Shown in pieces: positions 30,475-40,900 of a stretch of 64,000 nucleotides of DNA. The translations under genes and the position numbers were made by a program. The stretch comes from Choricystis sp. odSpoLacu1. Taxonomy: Eukaryota; Chlorophyta; Trebouxiophyceae. The notes beneath the pieces were generated by a model that saw only the letters and a list, made by a program, of their open reading frames with translations, had not been told where the DNA came from and searched no databases. The stretch lies in NCBI GenBank assembly GCA_958009055.1, contig OY253664.1, forward strand, positions 368,619 through 432,618. Direction: 5' to 3'. The stretch's first letter is position 1. Each line of letters starts with the position of its first letter.

Positions 30475-33444
30475 ATGTGGGAGTTCTGGCGCTCCCGCAT
30501 GTCCAAGGGCAAGACGCGGCACCGGCGCCGCCCCGAGTCGGACGGCGAGGAGTTGACGTGCGTTGTGGATGGGGGAGGGCTGGGTGTTTTTGTGTGTGTG
30601 GCACCCGCCGCCCCTCTCTCCCTTGGCAGGGGCTGCTGGGGGAGCGTGTCCACGCCTCACACCCAGCGGCGGGAGAAAGGGAGACGTGTGCTGCCGCGCC
30701 CACAAAAAAGAGACGCCCCCATCGCCTAGCCTGCCCTGCCCACCACGAAAAACACCCTCTCTCACCTCACAGCCGCTCCCCACCCGCCCCCCCGGGCGCC
30801 CCCCCCGAAAACTCGACCCACGTCTACTTCAAGGACGCCATCCTGCCTGCATCCGATGATTCGGGGGCGTCGGACACGGATGCGTCTGACTTGGGATCCG
30901 CTGCCGCTGATGGCGTCGAGCCCGCGCTGCGGCGCGGCGCAGCGCGGCGCGCGCGCTCGCGCGTCGACAAGCAGAAGCTCATCATCATCCTGGTGGGGCT
31001 GCCGGGGCGGGGCAAAACGTTCCTGTGCAACAAGCTGCTGTGTTACTTGAACTGGTGAGGGTGGGAGAGGGTTTTGGGAGGGAGGGAGAGGGGGGTGGAG
31101 AGTGTGAGTCTGAGAGAAGGGGCATGAGCGACCCACCAACTTTCCACCAAAAATGCCGCGTGGAGTGGGTGTGGCGACCGCCTCCCCCCCTGAGCACGGC
31201 ACAACACGTACAAACTAACAAAAAAAACTCCTGTTCCTTCCATCACACAGGCTGGGCCACGAGACGCGCCACTTCAACGTCGGGCAGTACAGGCGCCGAC
31301 AAAAGGGGGACGATGAAGTGCAGGACGCCTCCTTCTTCGACTACCGCAATGCAGCGGGCCAGGAGGCGCGGCACCGGGCGCTGGCGGCCGCCCTGGACGA
31401 CATGGAGGCGTGGCTGGGGACGCCCAGCGCGCAGGTAGCTGTGTTTGACGCGACCAACTCCACGACCGAGCGTCGGTCGGCTCTGCGTGCTCGTTTCCAC
31501 GGGCGGTGGCAGTACCTGTTCATCGAGTCCATCTGCAACGACACTGCCGTGCTGGAGCTGAACTACAGGTTCAAGATGCTGTACTCGCCTGACTACACCG
31601 CGACGCAGGATACGAAAGAAGCGCTGGCTGATTTTCGGGCGCGCATAAAAAACTATGAACAGGTGTACGAGACCATCACCGACAGGTCCCTGCACTACAT
31701 CAAGCTGATCGACATGGTCACAGGGCGTGGCTACATGGACGTCAACCGCATTTCGGGCTACATCCCGGGCAAGATTGTGTTTTTTCTCATGCAGGTGTGC
31801 AAGGCTGGGGTCGCGCGCGTGCGCAAAATCTGGTTGACCCGCCACGGCGAGTCTCGCTACAACCTGGCGGGCAAGCTGGGGGGCGACTCCCCTCTCTCTG
31901 AGCGGGGGGAGGCGTACGCGCGGCTGCTGCCTGACGTGATTGTGGACAGGGTGCCGCTGACGTCCAGTGGCGGCACGATGCCTGTGTCTGTGTGGACGTC
32001 CACCCTGGTGCGCACCATCTCCACGGCGGAGTTGTTGCCGTTTCCCAAGCTGAGGTGGAAGGTGTTGGACGAGATCCAGGTGAGAGAGGGTGTGGTTTGT
32101 TTTTGGGAAGGAGCGCGCGAGAGAGAGAGAAAGAGAGTGGGTGAGAAAAGAAACACGAAAACAAAGGAGCGGCCCCCCCCCCCCCCCACACCCACACCCC
32201 ACCAGGCCGGCGCCTTTGACGGCTGGACGTATGCCCAGATCGAGGCCGCCCACCCGGACGAGTTCGCGGCAAGGCGGCGGGACAAGCTGCGGTACCGCTA
32301 CCCAGCCGGAGAGTCGTACATGGACGTGGTTCAAAGGCTCGAACCCGCGGTCATCGAGGTCGAACGCGAGCGCGAGTGTGTGTGCGTGGTGGCGCACCAA
32401 GCCATTCTGAGGGCGTTGTACGGGTACTTCACCAAGACGCCGCTCAAGGTGAGAAGTGGGGGAGGCGGGTGGGGAAGGAGGGAAGAAGACACAAAAAACA
32501 AAACTCACTCAACCCCCCCCCCCCCCCCCCCAACACAGGACATCCCCCGCCTCGAGTTCCCGCTGCACACCCTCATCGAGCTCGTCCCCAAGCCCGACGG
32601 CCGCATGGCGGAGGAACGCATCTTCATTGATGTTGAATCCGAAACTGCCACCGTGCTGCAACCCCCGTCCGGGGTGGACGACCCCACCGCCTGGACGCCG
32701 TGGTCGCCCGCGGGGCGGGTGGGACCGTTTGGGGAGGCGCCGAGGGATGGAGGGGGGGGTGCGTCGATGGCGTCGGCGTCAGCGGCGGGGGGCGCCACCG
32801 CCGCCACCACCGCCGCCGTCGACAGCGCGCCGCCGCCGCCGCCGTTTGCGCCCCCCGTCGTGCGCCGCTCACTGGACGCCCCCCGCGCCGCCACCGCCCC
32901 CCCCGCCACCGACTGCGACTCCTCCATTGGCGTGCCGTCCGAGTCGGAGGCGGGGGATGGGGTCAACGCGTGTGGCGGCGACGCGCCCGCGCCGCCGCCT
33001 CCCTCCTCCGAGTCTGGCGGCCGCGAGTCGCGCGCCGCCGCCCTGCTGCGCCGGGTGCCGTCCCTGGGGCGCCTGAGGGCTCTCGGCCGCAGGGGTGCGA
33101 GCGGCGGGGGGGCGGCCGCGCCCTCGCGCAGTGTCGACGGCGCCCACCCGCACCCCGCCCCGGGCTCCGCCACGCTGGCCCGTGTCGGCTCCACCGGCCA
33201 CCTGGTGCAGCCCCGCCCGGGGCACACGCGGGACGGCAGTCCGTCTCGGTCGCCCCCCCCGCCCGCGGTGCCGGTGGGCAGTGGGCCCGTGCCTGTGCCG
33301 TCGCGCGGCGCGGCGCTTGCGACCATCGCGAGTGGGGGGGTGTCGCCGCCGCCGGCGGACCGGCCGCCCCTGTACCCGGCGGAGCGGGCGGGCATCGTGA
33401 CGTCGCTGGGGTCGCGGGGGGGGGACAAAGAGGAGAGGGAGTGA
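30475..33444 (+). CDS. 6-phosphofructo-2-kinase/fructose-2,6-bisphosphatase
   Basis: Bifunctional cytosolic enzyme that makes and removes fructose-2,6-bisphosphate, the switch between glycolysis and gluconeogenesis/sucrose synthesis. Exons: 30475-30557, 30773-31054, 31251-32079, 32206-32448, 32539-33444; 780 aa. Kinase: KLIIILVGLPGRGKTFLCNK (Walker A about residues 103-110), FNVGQYRR, VFDATNSTTERR and FIESICND. Phosphatase: IWLTRHGESRYN (phospho-His about residue 320), AGAFDGWTYAQIEAAHPDEF, RYPAGESYMDVVQRLEP and VVAHQAILRALYGYF. Unlike the plant enzyme it has no long N-terminal region with a CBM20 starch-binding module; only ~95 residues precede the kinase. Instead it has a ~260-residue C-terminal extension rich in Ser, Pro, Ala and Gly, with several Arg-x-x-Ser sites (for example VRRSLDAP) that could be phosphorylated. 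Which activity dominates cannot be told from sequence. Confidence 0.95.
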
Positions 33445-33598
33445 GAGAGAAGGGAGAGTGTGGGGTGGGTGGGAGCGCGTGGTACAGAAACCAAACAGAA
33501 AAAAGTCTTCCCCCAAACCGCACGCACACCATCCCTGCAAACACACTACACCTGCCTTGGATTTGCACCTGGTGGAGCGATGCACCAGCATTCTCTCT

Positions 33599-35080
33599 TC
33601 ACCGCCTCCTCTCCCGGCTCCTGCTGCGCCTGCGCGCGTACCGGTCACGGCTGCGACTCCTGTCCCGACGCCTGGTGGTGGTGTGCCGGTCGCCTCCACG
33701 CTCCCGGGAGCGGCTGCGGTGGCGGCGGTCTGCGCGGTCGCGGTGGTCTCGCCGCTCGCGCTCACGGCGGCCGCGGTCGCCACCACCACCATCGTCGAGC
33801 AACAAATCATGCTCGCCTCCCCGCCCGCCGCCATACGCGCGCGGCAGGGGGGCCACCGCGCGCCCGTGCCGGTCGCTGCGCCCTCGGCCGTCGTCGTCGC
33901 GCTCGCCCCGCCTCGGCGCGTCGCCCGCGGCGGCGGCCGCCGCGCGCGCGCCCGCCCCTCCCTCCCGCCCGTGCGTGCGAAACGCGCGCCACAGGTGGGC
34001 CACCGACTGGCTGAAGTCGCACCGGATGCGGCGGTCGTCGATGAGGACGCCATTCATCTTAAAGTAGGCGGCTTCAGCGGCGGCCGGGGTGTCAAACCCG
34101 ACGAAGCCGTAGCAAAGTGAATCGCCCGTCTTTGCATCCCGCACGATGGCGCACTGCGTCACCCGCCCAAACCGACTGAAAATTGTGTCCAAATCTTCTT
34201 CACGGGTGACTGGGTTGAGCTTGCACACAAACAAGACGGTGTCGGGGGGGGCGACGTCGGCGGAGGGGAGGTCGCCGACCATTTCTAGTACGACCGCGGC
34301 TGCTGCCGCGCGCGCGGCGGCGGCTGCATCTGCCGCCTCGTCCGCGTCCACAGGGTCGGCAGGAGGGGTCCAGTCGTCTTCCAGGCGGTCTTGGCCGCCG
34401 CGGGGGGGCGGCGTAGCCTCAGGAATGGCGGCGGCCAGGGAGGGTGGATCGGGAAACGGGTCGTCCAGCACCACCGCTTTCCTGATGCGCACATTCTGCA
34501 GGGGGCGGCCGTCGTTGTCGAGAGGGACTTCGGACAGTGTCTGCAGCACGTCCAGACCTTCTGTCACGACGCCAAACAACGTGTGTTTCCCATCCAGGGT
34601 GTGAAGGCGGGGCGCGAGCGTGATGTAAAACTGACTCGCGTTGCCGTCTGCGCCCGAGGGGGCCATGCCGACACACCCTGTGACGGCGTGCGTGAGCTTG
34701 GGCAGCAAGATCTCGGGCGCAAAGAAGCGGGCTTGGGGGCCGTAGAGAACGCCGTCCGCCGAGTCGCCGCCGCGGCCGGTGCCCGTTGGGTCCCCCGTTT
34801 GGGCGACGAAGCCCGGCACGATCTTGTGGAAGAGGACGCCATCGTACTGGCGCAACCTGGAGTGTGGTTGGTGGTGGGGAAGGGGTTGGGTGTCGAAGGG
34901 GAAGGGAGGTGTCCCGGGGCGGCCGGTCTTGCTCTTTCTCTCTCTCTCCCGCCCCCTCCCCACCCACCCACCCACAACTCACTTGGCCAGCTTGAGAAAA
35001 TTGCGGCACGCGACGGGCGCGTCGTCCACGTGCAGGTCGACGACGATGTCGCCTTTGGACGTGGCCAGCAGGACCGCCAT
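33599..35080 (-). CDS. PPIL4: Cyclophilin-RRM protein, PPIL4/CYP59 type
   Basis: Nuclear peptidyl-prolyl isomerase-like protein that links transcription (RNA polymerase II CTD) and splicing. Exons 35080-34983 and 34856-33599 give 451 aa. The cyclophilin-like domain (about residues 1-165) begins [20 protein letters not shown] and contains [40 protein letters not shown] and [20 protein letters not shown]. The usual catalytic Arg of FHRIIPGF is Lys, so isomerase activity may be weak, as in other PPIL4 proteins. The RRM follows: [31 protein letters not shown] and [20 protein letters not shown]. The tail is Arg/Ser/Asp-rich ([22 protein letters not shown]). I do not see the zinc knuckle found in plant CYP59. 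Confidence 0.95.
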
Positions 35081-35428
35081 TTGTGGTGGGGTGGAAAAAC
35101 GACGGAGGGCGTGTACGTGTGCGCGCTGCACACCGCGCACAACGCGCGAGGGGACGAGGGCAGGAGACACACGCCCCGCCCTTTCTCTCGTGCAAAAAAG
35201 AAAACAACCAAACGGCAGATGTGGAGAGGGGAAGCGCACTCTTGCGCACAGAAAAACAAGGCAGCGCAGCACCACCCCGCGCGCCCCCTTCTGCTCTGCT
35301 TCTCCCTCCCTGCAGCAGCGTGGGCCTCAGACCACGCCTGCAACCAGGCGCGCGCGTTGTCCCACTCGTCCAGTGGAGAGTGGGACGGCTCCCCTGATTT
35401 TTGTTTGCTCCTCTCTCCAGCCGCCCCC
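35081..35428. promoter_or_regulatory. Divergent promoter region PPIL4/WDR43
   Basis: 348 bases between two outward start codons. It is A-rich around 35195-35265 with a pyrimidine-rich patch just before the WDR43 ATG. No known element is recognised. Confidence 0.45.
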
Positions 35429-37622
35429 ATGCAGCCGTGCACGTCGTTCTCTTCAGGCGGCGACCGGTTCGCGGTGGCGTTGTCCGACGGCAGGTTGAAG
35501 ACATTTGACACAGGTGCGTTGTTGTGCCGGTGTGGGAGGGACGTGGAGGGGGGAGGCGGCCCCCAGCGCGTCCGCGCTCGCGGCTAGCCGTCGGGCTGCG
35601 GAAAGCAAGGCAGAGCGTCGGGGCGGGAGAGGGTGTGCACACTCGCGCGTGTTTGCCCGCCTCCCTGCCACACACGAGATCACAGACAGCCCACCAAGCT
35701 GCCTGAGCCCGGCATGCGGGGGCGAAATGGGTGGCACGGCCGCGGGAGAGCCTGCCGCAAAAAAGGCCGCCGACCGACCGCCCTCTCCCTTCCCCCTCCC
35801 TCAGTCACCGGCCGTGCCCTCACCAACGTGGCCGCCGCCACCGCCACCCCGCCCACCGCCCTCACCTGGGCAACCTACCCCGGCCGCACCCCGGGCGCGC
35901 CGCCCGCCCCGTTGGTGGCGGTCGGCTCAGCAGACGGCAGCGTCTCTGCTTTCGACGCGGCCGGCCGCCGCGCGTGGGCCGCCCCCCTCGCCTGCCCGGG
36001 CGGCGTCGTGGCGTTGTGCGCTGGTCAAGACGCCGTCTTGGCCGTCGGCGTGGGCCGGGCTGCGACGCCGCTGGCAGCCGCCCACGGCGGGCGCGGCGGC
36101 GCGCTGGCGCTCGGCCGCGCGCCACCGCGCGCGGCGGCTCTCACGCCCGACACCTCTTCCCTGGTGGTGGGCACGACCTCCCTGACCCTGTACCGCACGT
36201 CCGGGGGCGGTCGCGTCGCCCGCCACGGCGGCCACGGCGGCCCCGTGGTGGCGGTGACGACCGCGGCCGCGCGCGGGGGCGCGTGGGTCGTGTCGGCCGG
36301 CGCTGGCGACACGGCCGCCGCGCTGTGGCCCGCGACCACCGCCACCCACGACGGCGCCCCGGCAGCCACCCTCACCCCGCACGATGGCGGGGACCCCGTG
36401 GCGTTGGCCACGGGTGGAGGTGGGGGTGGTGCCTCCGATTTTGTGGTGGCTGCCCTCACGGCGCGCGGCGGCGTGAGTGTGTGGCGGGTCGGTCTGCAGC
36501 CGCCCCCGTCGCGCGGCGTGGTGGCGACCGCTCGCCCCGCCGCTTCCCCCACCATCACCCTGATCGCACGCGTCAACCCACCTCCCGGGGCGGGGGCGGG
36601 CGCCCCCCTGGCGGTGGCGGTGGGGGGGGACGCTGGCTCGTTGGTGCTCGCGCGCGGCGCGGCGGCTGCGCCCACGTTTCAGCGCGTGGCCCTGCCGCCA
36701 GCTGGTGCTGCGACCGCGGTCGATGTCGACCTACCCCCCCCGGGCGCCACCCTGGTGGCGGGCGGCACGGCGGTGGCGGCGGCCGGCAAAAAGGGCGCGC
36801 GCGCCGCGCCCTGCGGCCGTCGTCGACGCACACGCGACCGACCGCCGCGCTGCCGCGCCCCGCCGCAAGCGCGGCGCGGATGCTGATGGTGACGCCAACG
36901 ACGCGGCCCCCGCATCTCCGCACGCCAATGGCCACGCGCCCCCGCCTCCGCGCACGCCCGATCCTGGCACGTTGGGCGCACGGCTGGCGGCACTCGGAGT
37001 TGGCGGCGCGCCGCCCGCGCGCCGTGCAAACGCCGCCGCCCGCACTCCCCTCCCCGCCGACTCACTGGCCGTCGCCCTAGCCCAAGCCCTGCGCGCTGAT
37101 GACGCCCCCATGCTGGAGACGTGCCTGGCCGCCGGCGCGGGAGATGGCGGCAAGGCCGCACGTGCCACCGTCGCCCGCCTTGCGGCCCCCGACGCTGGCC
37201 TGCTGCTGCGATCCCTGGTGGCCCGCCTGCGTGGCCGGGCGGGGCGGGCTGGGGCGTTGGCGCCCTGGTTAGCCGCCCTGCTGGCGGGGCATGCCGCGTA
37301 CCTGGCCTCTGCACCGGGTGCTGCTGCTCCTCTCTCCGACCTGTGCGACCTGCTGGCCGCCCGCGCCGCGGCGGCCGCCCCGCTGGCCGGCCTCGCAGGC
37401 AGGCTGGACCTGGTGCTGGCCCACGCCCGCACCGCTGGCGGTGGCGAGCAGGAAGACGGGTTGAGGCCTGCTGTTGAATACAGGGAGAGTGACGACGACG
37501 CCGATGGCGACGACGACGCGGTCGCCGACTCGGATGCCGCCGCCGCCAGCGATGGGTGGGAGACGGACGACGGCAGCAGCGAGGAGGACGAAGATGGCGA
37601 CGACAGCGACATGAGCGAGTGA
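35429..37622 (+). CDS. WDR43/UTP5 ribosome-biogenesis protein, one apparent frameshift
   Basis: Component of the t-UTP subcomplex that couples rDNA transcription to early 18S processing. Exons 35429-35513 and 35805-37622. The N-terminal half reads as degenerate WD repeats (MQPCTSFSSGGDRFAVALSD with GRLKTFDT; PLVAVGSADGSVSAFDAAGR; PDTSSLVVGTTSLTLYRTSG; GGAWVVSAGAGDTAAALWPA). The C-terminal half matches the Utp12 domain of WDR43: PLPADSLAVALAQALRADDA, PMLETCLAAGA, LLLRSLVARLRGRAGRAGAL, APWLAALLAGHAAYLASAPG. It ends in an Asp/Glu/Ser tail (DGSSEEDEDGDDSDMSE). The two halves lie in different frames, meeting in a GC-repeat tract at about 36790-36812; adding one GC unit (or removing one base) joins AAAGKKGARA to PAAVVDAHATDRRAAAPRRK. 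WDR43 is preferred over other Utp12-domain proteins (UTP4, WDR3, PWP2) by size. Confidence 0.8.
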
Positions 37623-37943
37623 TTTTACAAACAAAGAAACGATGGTTGTGTTTTCGAGTGTGTTTTTGGTGAGCGCGTTTTTTTCTGTTTCCCCTTCTTC
37701 TTTTTTCGTGTGGATTGTGGTTTTTCCCTTGACAACAACGCCGCCCGTGTGCTGCGGAGACTCTCTCCCTCTCTCCCCTAATTGAAGGCCACACGCAGAA
37801 AGCCATCTCATGTGTTGGTTGACTGGCACACACTCTTCTCTCCCTCGACACACCCAAACAAAAAAACACTCCCTCCATCCAGACCACCACACACCAAAAA
37901 CACACACAAAAGAAAGAAAAACACTAAACAAACAAAACCATAA
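37623..37943. other. Convergent 3' region WDR43/TRRAP
   Basis: A distinctly A/T-richer 321-base spacer: T-rich near 37650-37730 and A-rich near 37855-37940. This fits 3' UTR and polyadenylation regions of both genes. No coding signal is seen. Confidence 0.55.
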
Positions 37944-40900
37944 TCAGTACCAGCTGCACCACGTCGGCTCCATGCGGGACAGGTTGCGCGGCGACGTGGC
38001 CGCGTCGACCAGTTCCGCCGCGCCGCGCTGCACCGAGCCCGCGGCGGTGGGTTCCCCCGGCTCCGCGGGCGCCACGTCCCGCAGACGCGCCACCGCGTCC
38101 GCCGCGTTGGCGGTCACCGCCGCCGCGAACGCAGCATCGGTGGCGGGGGAGGGGGCGGTCCCCGTGCCGCGTCGGCGCGCGCACGCGGCGCCGCCGTCGT
38201 CGCGCAGGTAGAGCGCGACGCCGTCGCCCGCCCTCGACTCGGGGGTGAGCAGGGCGGCCGCCGCCACCGCCATGGTGCCCACAAACACGCCCTCCACACC
38301 GTAGGGCGTGAAGAAGGTTGCCAGGTTGCGGGTGAGGCGGAAGGGGACGGGCTCAGTCCGCTCAAGGCGCCCCGTCGAATCATAGCTCGGCGCCGCGTCC
38401 GCCTGCCACACGCGCCCGCTCGCCCGCTCAAACAGGATTTTGGGGGGCGCCCTCCCCCCAATCAACAAGGCGTGACACAGCACCGCGGACAGCGCCATCT
38501 GGGTGGTGAGCTCCCGCTTGAACGCCCACAGCGCGTTGGAGGAGGGGTGCGTTTTGTAGGCGGCCTGCGCAAACACGTTTTCGGTGACCAGCTTGGCCCC
38601 CACTTCCGCGTATGCAGCCAGGCGCAGTTCGCCTCCCCGGTCGGGCAACAACCGCCCATCCGGCCCCGCACACCGCTTCTTGAAGTGGACGATGGGCAGG
38701 TCGGGGTCGCGGCCGTAGCGCGCGCACGACGCGTCGTACGCTTCGCCATAGCTGGCCGTGCTCGCATCCTCCCCAAAAAACCGCACCGCGGGGTACACGG
38801 GCACGCACACGGGCGCGTGCCACGCCAGACCTCGCCCCCGGGGGGCGGGGGCGGCCCCCAGGGCGGCGTTGAAGAGGCGCAGCAGCTGGGCGACGCGCTC
38901 GTCAGGGGCTCCTGTCGAAGTGTGCCAGTGCTGCCCCGTCTGCACGACAAAGTGCCGCACGCCGCCGTCACTGCCCCACAGCGTCAACCGCCGGTGGCTG
39001 GTGCAGTGGCGCCGCACAATGTCCACGTCCGCCCCCACGCGGGCGATGGTGACGGGGCCGTCGGGGGGGGGGGTCGTCGCCGGGCGCGACCGGCATCTCC
39101 GCGCCCGCCAACGCTTGCTCCGCCAGCGGCCTCGACTCAGCCTCCAGCCTGAGTGTGCCGCCCGGGTACATGCCGTCCACGGTGGAGGCCAGGGTGGAGC
39201 GCCAGGCTTTGAGGCGGGAGGCGAGGTCGCCCAGGGTGGCGGGGAACGCGGGCGCGTCGGGGGACAGGTCGGCCAGGAAGCGGTCGCGATAACTCGCCAT
39301 CCGCGCGCCGTGCCGCGCCGCCGTGTCGGGCGCAAAGCAGGCGCGGCACACGCCTGCCAACTCTTTGCGCAGGGGGGCGGGGACGTCGGCCTGGTTGGCG
39401 AGGGGCAGTTTGTAGCAGCGTTGCAGGAGGGCGTGCACGACGGAGAGCAGGCGCTCCTCCGCGCGCGGCACGAAGCGAGCACCCAGCTCCGTCAGCAAAC
39501 CTTCCAACACGCCGCAGGCGTGGGGAGCAGAGGAGCGCAGCGCGTCCATGACCTCCTTGCCCGCCTCGAAGGCGGCGACTTCGGGGGGTTTTGGGGAGGA
39601 GGCGGCCGCGGCCGCGGTCCCCGCGCCCGACGCGGCGTCGCCGGTCGAGGGTTGGGGCGCGGAGGGTGGGTCAGTGGTTGTGTCGCCACCAGCACTCGCG
39701 CCGCCGTCTCCACCACCACCACCCTCCTTGGCGGCTTCACCAGACGCCGCCGCCGCGGCCGCGGCCGCCGCCCTCGTCTCCGCCACCGCGCGCACGGCAG
39801 CCTCGCGCAGCGACAGCAAAAACGTGCGCAGCCCGCAGTACGCTTGCTGCGGCCGCGCGATGGCGGCGCGCGCCAGCAGCTCGCGGCACACGCCCGCCTC
39901 GGGGTGGGGGCGGGTCAGGCCGCCTTGGAGTTGGGGCAGCCAGGGGAGCCACAGGGCGGGAGGGACGGCGCGCCCCGCGCCGCGCACGGCGGCCGCGACG
40001 CGGCCGCCCGCGTCGGCGCCAAGGGCTGTGAGCACCCTCGGCAACGCACGCCGCGCGCGCGCGCTGCCATGGCGCAGGGCCTGCATGTAGCAGGTGACGG
40101 CAGCGTCGATGGGGGGGGCGCCGCCCCCGCCCGCGCGGGCGAGGGCGTCCAGGTGGTCACCCCACGACAGCCAGGCCGCAGCGTGTGTCGGCCACAGCGC
40201 GAGGGCAGTCGCAAACGCGGACGTGGCCCCACCCGCATCCCCTGCCGCCGCAGTCAGGCGGCCACGCAGCCTGAACAGTTCGGCTTGGTGGGGGGGGGAG
40301 AAGTAGTCCAGGTTTTGGGCGAGCAGGGTGGCGAGGCCGGCGGTCGCGCCGCCGGGGGTCGCGAGCGCGGCCTTTGCGTGTTCGCACGCCTTGACAAACG
40401 CCTCCTGCACCTCCATCGCCGAAAACCCGTACAGAGACGCCAGGATGGAGCGACACGTGGAGGGCGACCCGTGGCGCCGTGCCACGGAGGCGAGGCGGTT
40501 GACGGACCACGCCTTGTCGCGGTAGCCGAGTTGGTGGAGGTGGGGGGCGGCATCGGCGAGGCCTTTGAACGCGGTGATGACCACATTGTACACCGAGTTG
40601 CGCCACAGCAGGACGTCCGCCCACGCGGACAGGGGGTCGGCCGCGTCGGGGGTGCGCAGGCGCCAGGTTTCCAGAATGTCTTTGAGCTCAGCGTACTGGT
40701 GGCCGGGGCGCTGGGCCGACCCAAGGTCGACGAGCGCGCGCGTCGATTCGTGCAGCTCCACCACGCGCTGGAACGCGGCCGCCAGGGGGGCGCGCGCCGC
40801 CGCCCCCACATCCGGCAACGCCCACCACGCGTCCAGGGCGCGGGCGGCGGCCCGGGCGGCCCGGGCGTCGCCCTCCATGACGGCGCCCTCCTGCAGCGCG

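Noticed and set aside
36790..36812. An intron joining the two WDR43 frames
   Set aside because: There is no GT...AG pair of sensible length around the break; a GC-repeat length error accounts for it.
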